7,901 nt of DNA from contig DUSJ01000419.1 of the NCBI GenBank assembly GCA_012842645.1, positions 1-7,901 of the forward strand, written 5' to 3'. Below are positions 1 to 5,888 of this stretch, in pieces. The position numbers and the translations under genes were made by a program. A model generated the notes under the pieces. It had not been told where the DNA came from and ran no database searches. It saw only the letters and a list, made by a program, of their open reading frames with translations. The DNA is from Clostridiaceae bacterium. Its GTDB lineage: Bacteria; Bacillota; Clostridia; DSM-8532. Position 1 is the stretch's first letter; every line of letters starts with the position of its first letter.

Positions 1-383
1 AAGACTTCAAAGGCGCTAAGATAACGGCCCAGCTGAACACGTTCCATTATACCGTTATCGACCAGATCGAGGGCGTCAATAAATTGGAGGCAATGGATGA
101 TTTTCCTGCAATGCGCGTTGCCCTGGAATCGGGAATAATCGACGGATATGTTTCGGAAAGACCTGAGGGTGTAAGCGCAGAAGCCGCAAACCCCAACTTC
201 AAGATGATAGAATTGACCGACGGCGGCTTTGAAACCTCGCCCGAAGATACGGCTATTGCAGTTGGCGTCAAAAAGGGAAGCCAACTGACAGCAAAAATAA
301 ACGAGATACTTAAGGAGATTTCCCAGGAGGAACGCGTAAGGCTGATGGATGAAGCCATCAGGAACCAGCCTTCTTCGAACTGA
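1..383 (+). CDS. Amino-acid ABC transporter substrate-binding protein, C-terminal part (5' end outside window)
   Basis: The visible reading frame runs in codons from position 3 and gives about 126 residues before a TGA stop. It matches the second lobe and C-terminal helix of type 2 periplasmic-binding proteins for polar amino acids (SBP_bac_3 family). It includes a segment like EAMDDFPAMRVALESGIIDG, which in the family forms the D2 lobe, followed by the hinge return strand (DTAIAVGVKKGS) and a last helix (INEILKEISQEERVRLMDEA). In a Gram-positive cell such a protein is a membrane-anchored lipoprotein that delivers substrate to the permease encoded just downstream. The lipobox and most ligand-contact residues lie outside the window, so the substrate cannot be read. 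An internal TTG at 84 is in frame but is not a credible start, because homologous sequence continues upstream of it. Family call is confident; substrate unknown. Confidence 0.9.
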   Translation, partial: DFKGAKITAQLNTFHYTVIDQIEGVNKLEAMDDFPAMRVALESGIIDGYVSERPEGVSAEAANPNFKMIELTDGGFETSPEDTAIAVGVKKGSQLTAKINEILKEISQEERVRLMDEAIRNQPSSN

Positions 384-395
384 TGAACAAAATGG

Positions 396-441
396 TGAAT
401 GCAGGTCATATGGATCGTTCACATGGCCTGCATTCATTTTT
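396..441 (+). terminator. Terminator-like hairpin between binding protein and permease genes
   Basis: TGAATGCAGG (396-405) pairs perfectly with CCTGCATTCA (427-436). The stem can extend inward through one G-U pair to 409/423, and the loop region can fold further (411-414 with 418-421). Five T residues follow at 437-441. This has the shape of an intrinsic terminator. It lies inside the operon, 13 nt after the binding-protein stop and 27 nt before the permease start. In ABC import operons such hairpins commonly let the binding protein be made in excess, by partial termination or by protecting the upstream mRNA 3' end. The short T-run suggests partial rather than complete termination. Confidence 0.72.
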
Positions 442-468
442 GCTGCCGGGGAGGATATAGGATAGAAT

Positions 469-1230
469 ATGTTTTTTCAAAAAATTATCACGATTCTGAG
501 CGAGAACTGGCAGATGTTCCTGCGCGGCGCTGCCATGACGCTGTATATTTCTGTAATAGGAACGATTTTCGGTTTCATAATCGGCCTGGTAGTGGGAGTC
601 ATTCGTACAATTCCCATTCCGGAACGCGGGTGGAGGAAGCCGCTGCTTAAGGTGATAAACTGGCTTCTTTCGGCATATGTCGAATTTTTCCGCGGTACGC
701 CCATGATGGTCCAGGCCATGGTCATATATTACGGTTCGGCGGAAGCGCTGGGAATCGATATGGACAGATATGCGGCGGCCATATTTATCGTTTCGATAAA
801 TACCGGGGCATATATGGCCGAGATCGTAAGGGGCGGCATAATATCCATCGACAAGGGCCAGTTTGAAGCTGCCCACGCCATTGGCATGAACCATTTCCAG
901 ACCATGGTCTACGTGGTTATGCCCCAGGTCATCCGGAACATACTTCCTGCCACCGGCAACGAGTTCGTGATAAACATCAAGGATACCTCGGTGCTGAACG
1001 TGATTTCGGTATCAGAACTGTTTTTCACGACCAAGTCCATCGCCGGCAGCACGTTTATTTTCTATCCGCCTTTCTTTATCGCCTGCCTTATTTATTTCAT
1101 AATGACCTTCACGGTCACGCGGATACTCAGGCTGATCGAAAAGAAACTGGACGGGCCCGAAAACTTCATCCTGGCGGGCAACCAGATGCAGGTGGCCAGG
1201 CCGGAAGACATGATCAGGAAAAACAGTTGA
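469..1230 (+). CDS. Polar amino-acid ABC transporter permease (HisM/GlnP-like)
   Basis: The gene encodes 253 residues, a normal length for the single-subunit permeases of the polar amino-acid uptake (PAAT) family. These form a homodimeric or heterodimeric channel in the cytoplasmic membrane. Visible marks are the early motif FRGTPMMVQ (residues 74-82) and the TGAYMAEIVRGG segment (112-123). The cytoplasmic EAA loop, EAAHAIGMNHFQTMVYVVMP (133-152), docks on the ATPase. Hydrophobic spans lie at about 20-46, 63-90, 103-125 and 195-220. Only one permease gene is present, so a homodimer is likely. The ATG is preceded by GGGGAGG (448-454, 14 nt spacing) and by a closer AGGAT (459-463, 5 nt spacing); the second may be the working site. 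It is followed 33 nt later by the ATPase gene. Substrate specificity (glutamine, arginine, cystine or other) cannot be fixed from the permease. Confidence 0.95.
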   Translation: MFFQKIITILSENWQMFLRGAAMTLYISVIGTIFGFIIGLVVGVIRTIPIPERGWRKPLLKVINWLLSAYVEFFRGTPMMVQAMVIYYGSAEALGIDMDRYAAAIFIVSINTGAYMAEIVRGGIISIDKGQFEAAHAIGMNHFQTMVYVVMPQVIRNILPATGNEFVINIKDTSVLNVISVSELFFTTKSIAGSTFIFYPPFFIACLIYFIMTFTVTRILRLIEKKLDGPENFILAGNQMQVARPEDMIRKNS

Positions 1231-1263
1231 AACGCAGGATAGCATAAGCCACAGGGGGAAGAT

Positions 1264-2004
1264 ATGGAAACTATTATTGAAATACAGCACCTGAGCAAAA
1301 CGTTCGGGACCAATGAAGTCCTCAGGGATATAGATTTTTCAGTTAAAAAAGGCGAAGTGGTCTGCATCATCGGGTCGTCCGGATCGGGCAAGTCCACGCT
1401 GCTTCGGTGCATCAACCTGCTGGAAAAGCCCAGCGGCGGCAGGATCATATACAGGGGCGAAGACATACTCGATGAAAAGCATGACATACATGCCTATCGC
1501 ACCAAGCTTGGCATGGTGTTCCAGCAGTTCAACCTGTTCAATAACTATAACGTGCTTGGCAATTGCATCGTAGGGCAGATGAAGGTCCTGAAGCGTTCGC
1601 GGGAAGAAGCGACAAAGGTGGCCATGAAATACCTGAAGGTGGTCGGAATGGACCAGTATATCAACGCAAAGCCCAGACAGCTTTCGGGCGGGCAGAAGCA
1701 GAGGGTCGCCATCGCAAGGGCGCTGTCCATGGAGCCCGACGTGATGCTTTTTGACGAGCCCACATCAGCCCTGGACCCTGAAATGGTGGGCGAAGTCCTG
1801 AAGGTAATGAAAGAACTGGCTGAACTGGGGCTTACCATGCTGATCGTAACCCATGAAATGGGGTTTGCGAGGGATGTCGCAGACAGGGTCGTGTTCATGG
1901 ACCAGGGAGTAATCGTTGAAGAAGGTCCCCCGGAACAGGTGCTTCTCAATCCTGTCCAGGAAAGGACCAGGGAGTTTTTAAGCCGCACCCTTAACCAGCT
2001 ATAA
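1264..2004 (+). CDS. Polar amino-acid ABC transporter ATP-binding protein (GlnQ/HisP-like)
   Basis: This is a complete 246-residue ATPase, the usual length for GlnQ, HisP and ArtP. All nucleotide-binding motifs are intact: Walker [10 protein letters not shown] (37-45), Q-loop VFQQFNLF (85-92), ABC signature LSGGQKQR (140-147), Walker B VMLFDEP (160-166) with catalytic Glu165, D-loop SALD (168-171), and switch His197 in VTHEMGFA. The [13 protein letters not shown] stretch and the closing [14 protein letters not shown] are characteristic of the amino-acid uptake subfamily. It powers the importer together with the two upstream gene products. The ATG is supported by AGGGGGA ending at 1259. No intrinsic terminator is visible after the stop codon, so some read-through into the next gene is possible. 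Confidence 0.96.
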   Translation: METIIEIQHLSKTFGTNEVLRDIDFSVKKGEVVCIIGSSGSGKSTLLRCINLLEKPSGGRIIYRGEDILDEKHDIHAYRTKLGMVFQQFNLFNNYNVLGNCIVGQMKVLKRSREEATKVAMKYLKVVGMDQYINAKPRQLSGGQKQRVAIARALSMEPDVMLFDEPTSALDPEMVGEVLKVMKELAELGLTMLIVTHEMGFARDVADRVVFMDQGVIVEEGPPEQVLLNPVQERTREFLSRTLNQL

Positions 2005-2038
2005 ATTGCCTTAGACAGCCGAAATCACAGGTGGGAGA

Positions 2039-2067
2039 TTGACTCGATGCAACCATTGTGCTATTGT
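2039..2067 (+). promoter_or_regulatory. Sigma-A-type promoter with extended -10 for the UPF0371 gene
   Basis: TTGACT at 2039-2044 (5 of 6 consensus positions) and TATTGT at 2062-2067 (4 of 6) are separated by exactly 17 nt. TG at 2059-2060 forms an extended -10 that would compensate for the weaker hexamer. The expected transcription start is about 2073-2075, giving a leader of about 45 nt. This would uncouple the downstream pair of genes from the ABC operon. Confidence 0.62.
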
Positions 2068-2073
2068 TTGATA

Positions 2074-2085
2074 GGACGTAAGTCC
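2074..2085 (+). other. GNRA-capped hairpin at the predicted 5' end of the UPF0371 mRNA
   Basis: GGAC GTAA GTCC is a 4-bp stem closed by a GUAA (GNRA class) tetraloop. It falls at the transcription start predicted from the promoter at 2039-2067, so the mRNA would begin with this hairpin. A 5'-terminal stem-loop of this kind can protect messages from 5'-end-dependent decay. The stem is short and could be chance, so the functional reading is inference. Confidence 0.4.
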
Positions 2086-2119
2086 AATGTTCCATAAATC
2101 GGAGATACAGGAGCTAACC

Positions 2120-3604
2120 ATGGCTAAAATAGGTTTTGACAACGATAAGTACATCAGTCTTCAGTCCCAAAAGATACTGGACCGCATATCATACTTCGGA
2201 GGGAAACTGTATCTTGAGTTCGGAGGAAAACTTTTCGACGATTACCACGCTTCAAGGGTGCTTCCGGGATTCCAGCCCGACAGCAAAGTAAGGATGCTTC
2301 TTCAACTTAAAGACCAGGCAGAGATAGTTATCGCCATAAATGCCGATGACATTGAAAAAAGCAAACGCAGGGGAGACCTTGGAATAACATATGATCTTGA
2401 TGTTCTGAGACTTATCGACGCGTTCCGCGATATCGGCCTGTACGTGGGCAGCGTGGTCATCACCCATTACCGTTCGCAATACACTGCCGACCAGTTCCAG
2501 AAAAGGCTTGAGAACCTTGGCATGAAGGTATACAGGCATTATCCGATACCCGACTATCCTTCAAATATTTCCCTGATTGTCAGCGACGAAGGTTATGGAA
2601 AAAATGATTATATAGAAACTGAGCGCTCGCTTGTCGTGGTTACCGCCCCGGGACCCGGGAGCGGAAAAATGGCTGTCTGCCTGTCCCAGCTTTATCATGA
2701 AAGCAAGCGCGGAGTCCAGGCGGGTTATGCCAAGTTTGAAACTTTCCCGATCTGGAACCTTCCCCTCAAGCACCCGGTTAACCTTGCGTACGAGGCTGCA
2801 ACTACCGACCTCAACGACGTCAACATGATAGATCCTTTCCATCTTGAAGCCTACGGCGTCACTGCCGTCAACTACAACAGGGATATAGAGATCTTTCCTG
2901 TCCTGAATGCAATATTGGAGAAAATAGACGGCAAATCGCCATACAAGAGCCCGACCGAGATGGGAGTCAACATGGCGGGATTCTGTATTACTGATGATGA
3001 CGCAGTTTGCGATGCCGCCAAACAGGAGGTAATAAGAAGGTATTACAGTACCTATTGTTCACACAGGCAGGGGCTGGCCGACAAGACGGAAGTATACAGG
3101 CTTGAGCTGCTGATGAAGCAACTGGGGATATCCACGAAAGACAGGCCGACAGTTGAAGCAGCCTTAAAGAGGGCTGAAGAGACGGGCGCGCCTGCAGTGG
3201 CCATCCAGCTCAACGACGGCCGTATAATCACCGGGAAAACCACTTCGCTGCTCGGAGCTTCGGCGGCGGCCCTGTTGAATGCGCTTAAAGAACTGGGCGG
3301 AATTCATCATGATATACACCTGATTTCTCCCATAGTAATAGAACCGATCCAGGAACTGAAAGTGAAACATATGGGGAACCGTAATCCCCGTCTGCATACA
3401 GATGAGATCCTGATAGCCCTTTCGATATGCGCTGCGACAAACCCGACCGCGGCACTCGCTATGGAGCAGCTTTCCAAGCTTCGGGGTAGCGAGGCCCACT
3501 CGACGGTTATTCTTTCGCGTGTTGACGAAAATATATTTCATAAGCTGGGCATCAATGTAACATGTGAACCCCGGTATCAGACCAAGAAGCTGTATCATAA
3601 GTAA
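2120..3604 (+). CDS. UPF0371 / DUF1846 family protein
   Basis: The gene encodes 494 residues, matching the typical length of the UPF0371 (DUF1846) family. The family is widespread in Firmicutes and, to my knowledge, has no established biochemical function. Recognisable family blocks are FGGKLYLEFGGKLFDDYHAS near the N-terminus, the central AGYAKFETFPIWNLPLKHPV, then DLNDVNMIDPFHLEAYG and the NYNRDIEIFPVL segment. At residues 176-183 the protein has APGPGSGK, followed by Met. It looks like a P-loop, but it does not fit the strict GxxxxGK[ST] spacing, so it is not proof of ATP binding. The C-terminal region (GASAAALLNALKELGG onward) is also well formed. I chose the ATG at 2120 because AGGAG (2109-2113) lies 6 nt before it and the family begins with a MxKIGFDNxKYI-like sequence. 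An earlier in-frame ATG at 2087 would add 11 unrelated residues. The HAD gene follows after 7 nt. Confidence 0.93.
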   Translation: MAKIGFDNDKYISLQSQKILDRISYFGGKLYLEFGGKLFDDYHASRVLPGFQPDSKVRMLLQLKDQAEIVIAINADDIEKSKRRGDLGITYDLDVLRLIDAFRDIGLYVGSVVITHYRSQYTADQFQKRLENLGMKVYRHYPIPDYPSNISLIVSDEGYGKNDYIETERSLVVVTAPGPGSGKMAVCLSQLYHESKRGVQAGYAKFETFPIWNLPLKHPVNLAYEAATTDLNDVNMIDPFHLEAYGVTAVNYNRDIEIFPVLNAILEKIDGKSPYKSPTEMGVNMAGFCITDDDAVCDAAKQEVIRRYYSTYCSHRQGLADKTEVYRLELLMKQLGISTKDRPTVEAALKRAEETGAPAVAIQLNDGRIITGKTTSLLGASAAALLNALKELGGIHHDIHLISPIVIEPIQELKVKHMGNRNPRLHTDEILIALSICAATNPTAALAMEQLSKLRGSEAHSTVILSRVDENIFHKLGINVTCEPRYQTKKLYHK

Positions 3605-3611
3605 GGAGTGA

Positions 3612-4268
3612 ATGAAAATTAAAAAGTACGACACTATCATCTTTGATCTGGACGGAACACTGCTTGACACCCTTGAGGATCTGAAGGATAGCGTCAATTA
3701 TGCCATGGCTTTTTACGGTTTTCCTGAAAGAAGCCTTGAGGAAGTGCGCACTTTTGTGGGCAACGGGGTAGGCAGGCTGATCGAACTTGCCATCCCCGAA
3801 GGCGCTGACAATCCTTTATATAAAAAATGCCTGAAAACGTTCAAGGACCATTACTCGCAGAACATGCAGAACAAGACTGCCCCTTACAGCGGGATCATGG
3901 AGACGCTCCGGGAACTGAAAGACAGAGGGTATAAGCTGGCTGTTGTATCCAATAAATTCGATGCGGCTGTAAAAGCGCTTGTTCGGGATTATTTCGGCGA
4001 TTATATCGACGTTGCTGCAGGAGAGTCGGATAACGTTTCGAGAAAGCCTGCGCCTGATACGGTGCTCAAGGCACTTGCAGAACTGGGATCCGTTCCCGAA
4101 AAAGCTGTTTATGTCGGGGATTCGGAAGTAGACGCCATGACGGCAAGAAATTCAAACTTAACATTCATTGGCGTCACATGGGGATTCAGAACCCGGGAGA
4201 TCCTCGAAGAACAGGGGGCAAAGACTATCATAGACGAGCCCGGTCAGCTGCTGTCCGTATTGGAATGA
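3612..4268 (+). CDS. HAD-superfamily hydrolase, phosphoglycolate phosphatase (Gph)-like
   Basis: The gene encodes 218 residues with every HAD catalytic motif. Motif I is FDLDGT (11-16), with nucleophile Asp12 and acid/base Asp14. Motif II is VVSNK, with Ser113. Motif III is Lys145 in RKPAPD. Motif IV is GDSEVD (169-174), with Asp170 and Asp174 for magnesium. A helical cap domain between motifs I and II (about 20-90), containing FVGNGVGRLIE, places it in the Gph/PGP subgroup, which acts on small phosphorylated metabolites such as 2-phosphoglycolate; related enzymes hydrolyse pyrophosphate or other substrates. It is cytoplasmic. The AAGGAG ribosome site (3603-3608) overlaps the stop codon of the preceding UPF0371 gene and only 7 nt separate the two genes, so translational coupling is likely. 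A strong terminator follows. The class is certain; the physiological substrate is not. Confidence 0.93.
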   Translation: MKIKKYDTIIFDLDGTLLDTLEDLKDSVNYAMAFYGFPERSLEEVRTFVGNGVGRLIELAIPEGADNPLYKKCLKTFKDHYSQNMQNKTAPYSGIMETLRELKDRGYKLAVVSNKFDAAVKALVRDYFGDYIDVAAGESDNVSRKPAPDTVLKALAELGSVPEKAVYVGDSEVDAMTARNSNLTFIGVTWGFRTREILEEQGAKTIIDEPGQLLSVLE

Positions 4269-4274
4269 AAATCC

Positions 4275-4308
4275 CGAAGCAGGGGGACGGTTCCTCTGCT
4301 TCGTTTTT
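4275..4308 (+). terminator. Intrinsic terminator after the HAD gene, with a REP-like loop
   Basis: CGAAGCAG (4275-4282) pairs perfectly with CTGCTTCG (4296-4303). The stem extends inward through one G-U and two G-C pairs, and TTTTT follows at 4304-4308. It lies 6 nt after the HAD stop codon. The interior contains GGGGACGGTTCC, a motif I recall from dispersed intergenic repeats in anaerobic bacteria. In the opposite direction the stem is followed by only four T residues, so it could weakly stop azlD transcripts too. The remaining 104 nt to the azlD stop hold no gene I can support. Confidence 0.85.
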
Positions 4309-4412
4309 ACATAATATTCCAATCCTTCGGGATCAAGGTTCTCGCACCGTAGAAATTCCCAAAAGCACCCACATTTACATGATCAGTTATTAGCGGCTGA
4401 GGTTGCAGCGAT

Positions 4413-4718
4413 TCAGAAGAGCTTTATCAGCCCTTCAACAATATAAACGGTAAGACATGCAAACGAAGCTACCGTCAGAAGGCTCTTTTCCCTGAAGGCA
4501 AGAAAAACAGCCACCGCAGTGCCCGCAATTGCCGAGTAAACGTATGTTGTCGACGAGAATATGGCCGGGAATGTCATGGCTCCCAGCACTGCGTATGGAA
4601 CATAGTATAAAAAGGATTTTATAAATCTGTTCTCTATTTTCTTCCTGAAAAGGACGAAAGGAAGCATCCGTACCAGGTAAGTCACGCCTGCCATGACAAG
4701 CACATGAACCAGTGTCAT
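4413..4718 (-). CDS. azlD: Branched-chain amino-acid export subunit AzlD
   Basis: This is a 101-residue, very hydrophobic protein with the length and pattern of the AzlD family: four membrane spans at about 5-23, 36-58, 60-80 and 82-100. The N-terminal TYLVRMLPFVLFRKK resembles the conserved family signature around an arginine and a proline in the first span. AzlD is the small partner of AzlC. In characterised pairs (B. subtilis AzlCD; BrnFE in Corynebacterium) the two exchange or export leucine, isoleucine, valine or analogues. The ATG overlaps the azlC stop codon as ATGA (4718-4715). A strong AAAGGAGG lies 7 nt upstream (4726-4733), so the two genes are translationally coupled. No clear terminator directly follows its stop. 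Confidence 0.9.
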   Translation of the reverse strand: MTLVHVLVMAGVTYLVRMLPFVLFRKKIENRFIKSFLYYVPYAVLGAMTFPAIFSSTTYVYSAIAGTAVAVFLAFREKSLLTVASFACLTVYIVEGLIKLF

Positions 4719-5431
4719 TCCGTCGCCTCCTTTACCGGGAAGAATACGGCTCCTATGAGCGAAGCTGCGACAGCGCAGATGATGATGGCAAATCCTCCGG
4801 ACAGTTTATTGAAATAGGGAGCATATTCGAATACCGAGCTAAGAGTCACGGCTATCAGGATCACCAGCAGTACCGGCCTTGATTTTTTTGCAGGCGGGAC
4901 TATTATGGCTATGAACATGCCGTATAAAGCAATATTTAGCGCCGACGCAACAGATGCCGGAAGAATATTGCCTGCCGCACCGCCCAGGAGGGTTCCGGCC
5001 GACCAGCCCAGGTAAGGGGCTGTAACCAGTCCGTACATGTAGTTTTTTCCTATGTCACGTGGTTTTCCGCTGGCAACGGCAAAGATTTCGTCTGTTATTC
5101 CGAAGGATAAAACTACCCTGTGCAAAATTCCGAAAGACTTATCGGTCTTTTGGGAAAGAGACAGGGACATGAGCGCATACCGGAGGTTTATTACAAGCTG
5201 GGTAAACGCCATTTCTATGTATGAGGCTCCGCCGGCTATGAGCTTTATACCGGCAAACTGGCCCGCAGAGGTCAGGTTAGTCATGGATATCAAGACGGCT
5301 GTCCACATGGAGAGACCTGTATTTACCGCCATAATGCCAAAAGAGAAAGAAACAGACAGGTATCCAAGCCCGATTGGGATACCATCTTTAAAGCCTTCCA
5401 GATAACCTTTTGAGGATTCTGAAGGATTCAC
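4715..5431 (-). CDS. azlC: Branched-chain amino-acid export permease AzlC
   Basis: The gene encodes 238 residues, typical for AzlC. Family features include GIPIGLGYLSVSFSFGIMAV near the N-terminus, the NLTSAGQFAG block (about 52-61), NLRYALMSLSLS (about 82-93) and FGITDEIFAVASG. The PYLGWSAGTLLGG segment and a hydrophobic C-terminal half are also present. With AzlD it forms a membrane exporter for branched-chain amino acids. The open frame continues upstream to 5599, but that part reads through a tRNA and its terminator and cannot be protein. I chose the GTG at 5431 because CAGGGG (5441-5446) lies 9 nt before it and because the family-like sequence begins here. The start codon lies just 21 nt past the T-tract of the tRNA terminator, with no recognisable promoter in between. 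The stop codon overlaps the azlD start. Confidence 0.92.
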   Translation of the reverse strand: MNPSESSKGYLEGFKDGIPIGLGYLSVSFSFGIMAVNTGLSMWTAVLISMTNLTSAGQFAGIKLIAGGASYIEMAFTQLVINLRYALMSLSLSQKTDKSFGILHRVVLSFGITDEIFAVASGKPRDIGKNYMYGLVTAPYLGWSAGTLLGGAAGNILPASVASALNIALYGMFIAIIVPPAKKSRPVLLVILIAVTLSSVFEYAPYFNKLSGGFAIIICAVAASLIGAVFFPVKEATE

Positions 5432-5452
5432 TTCATCGCACCCCTGACAGAC

Positions 5453-5492
5453 AAAAAAATAAAAATAAAACTCCACCGATTTCTCGATGGAG
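5453..5492 (-). terminator. Intrinsic terminator of tRNA-Leu, upstream of azlC
   Basis: Read on the minus strand, CTCCATCGA pairs with TCGGTGGAG across a GAAA loop. This is a 9-bp stem with one G-U pair (5471-5492). A long T-rich tail follows at 5453-5470, interrupted by two A residues. It begins 5 nt after the tRNA CCA end. It fits a standard tRNA terminator. Because azlC starts 21 nt downstream without an evident promoter, the efficiency of this terminator may set azlCD expression. Confidence 0.88.
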
Positions 5493-5497
5493 CTGTT

Positions 5498-5580
5498 TGG
5501 TGCGGCTGACCGGACTTGAACCGGTACGCTCGCGCATACGCCCCTCAAACGTACGTGTCTGCCAATTCCACCACAGCCGC
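5498..5580 (-). tRNA. tRNA-Leu (anticodon GAG), CCA encoded
   Basis: The minus strand folds into a class II tRNA of 83 nt. The acceptor stem is GCGGCTG/CAGCCGC, with discriminator A and genomic CCA (5498-5500). The D-arm holds GTGGAATTGGCAGAC, typical of bacterial leucine tRNAs. The anticodon stem is TACGT/GCGTA around the loop TTGAGGG, giving anticodon GAG (5544-5546). A variable arm of about 11 nt and the T-arm ACCGG-TTCAAGT-CCGGT complete the fold. It decodes CUC and CUU. A leucine tRNA is supported both by the D-loop sequence and by the long variable arm. Confidence 0.97.
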
Positions 5581-5604
5581 ATATGGTCAAGAACAGCAAG
5601 ATTT

Positions 5605-5633
5605 ATTATACCTACTGTATCTGACGATGTCAA
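5605..5633 (-). promoter_or_regulatory. Perfect consensus sigma-A promoter for tRNA-Leu
   Basis: On the minus strand TTGACA (5633-5628) and TATAAT (5610-5605) are both exact consensus hexamers, spaced by the ideal 17 nt. Transcription would start near 5598, leaving a leader of about 18 nt before the mature tRNA. A promoter this strong fits a stable-RNA gene. It is the only clear promoter that could also serve azlC and azlD. Confidence 0.9.
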
Positions 5634-5664
5634 TATAAAAACAGCAATTTATTTTCATTTCGGA

Positions 5665-5722
5665 ATGACATGTCCGGATCATCGCTTTGTCACGGACGAA
5701 ATATCCCGATTTGTCATGTCAT
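5665..5722. repeat. Inverted repeat with two internal hairpins, intergenic
   Basis: ATGACATG (5665-5672) is the exact reverse complement of CATGTCAT (5715-5722). Inside are two smaller pairings: GTCCG/CGGAC (5672-5676 with 5693-5697, sharing one base with the outer arm) and AAAT/ATTT (5699-5702 with 5709-5712). Together they can be drawn as a three-way junction. It lies upstream of the minus-strand tRNA promoter and far upstream of the rhomboid gene, in the 308-nt gap at 5581-5888 that holds no credible protein gene. It could be an operator, an RNA or chance. No T-tract follows on either strand. Confidence 0.3.
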
Positions 5723-5736
5723 CGCTGGGCTTTCGC

Positions 5737-5790
5737 ATGCAGCATGCTGCTTAACAGCATATAATTAAGCATGGTAAGCTGCATAGCTTA
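5737..5790. repeat. Cluster of competing inverted repeats upstream of the rhomboid gene
   Basis: Two alternative folds share the same bases. In the first, ATGCTG-CTTAA-CAGCAT (5744-5760) and TAAGCT-GCAT-AGCTTA (5775-5790) form two local hairpins. In the second, ATGCAGC (5737-5743) pairs with GCTGCAT (5778-5784), and within it TGCTTAA (5748-5754) pairs with TTAAGCA (5765-5771). A 12-bp perfect palindrome, GCAGCATGCTGC, lies at 5739-5750. All pairings are exact. The remainder of the gap to 5888 is AT-rich, with TATAAA at 5847-5852 but no convincing -35. Whether this cluster acts as DNA (operator) or RNA (leader) is not shown by the sequence. Confidence 0.4.
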
Positions 5791-5888
5791 GGAATTCTTG
5801 CAGTTCTGTCGCGAAAAAGTCTCTTTAATGTTATTATGTATTTATATATAAAAACGCGGCGAATGCGGAAAGACCGAACGGAGACTTT

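Noticed and set aside
406..894. Minus-strand open frame opposite the permease gene
   Set aside because: It is a shadow of the permease in the opposite strand, has no ribosome site, and its product resembles no family.
2024..2085. Possible SAM-type riboswitch upstream of the UPF0371 gene
   Set aside because: Short strings (AGGTGG, GATG, CAACC, GTGCTA) recall SAM-I pieces, but the closing P1 helix and the P2-P4 arms cannot be drawn, there is no terminator or anti-terminator, and a promoter occupies the same bases.
2087..2119. Earlier ATG for the UPF0371 gene
   Set aside because: The added 11 residues do not fit the family N-terminus. The ATG at 2120 has AGGAG at 6 nt, whereas the one at 2087 has no ribosome site.
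4309..4412. Small gene or azlD terminator in the convergent gap
   Set aside because: The open frame crossing it is an out-of-frame continuation of the HAD gene with no start signal. The only hairpin (ATCC-TTCG-GGAT, 4322-4333) is 4 bp with no T-run.
5432..5599. Upstream extension of the azlC reading frame giving a 294-residue protein
   Set aside because: The extension translates tRNA-Leu and its terminator, has no family similarity, and would start inside the tRNA leader. The GTG at 5431 has a proper ribosome site.
5410..5754. Plus-strand open frame across the tRNA and intergenic region
   Set aside because: It is antisense to the tRNA and its promoter, lacks a ribosome site, and has no protein-like composition.
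5760..5765. Perfect TATAAT on the plus strand as a rhomboid promoter
   Set aside because: No -35-like hexamer lies 16-18 nt upstream and there is no extended TG; the string sits inside the inverted-repeat cluster.
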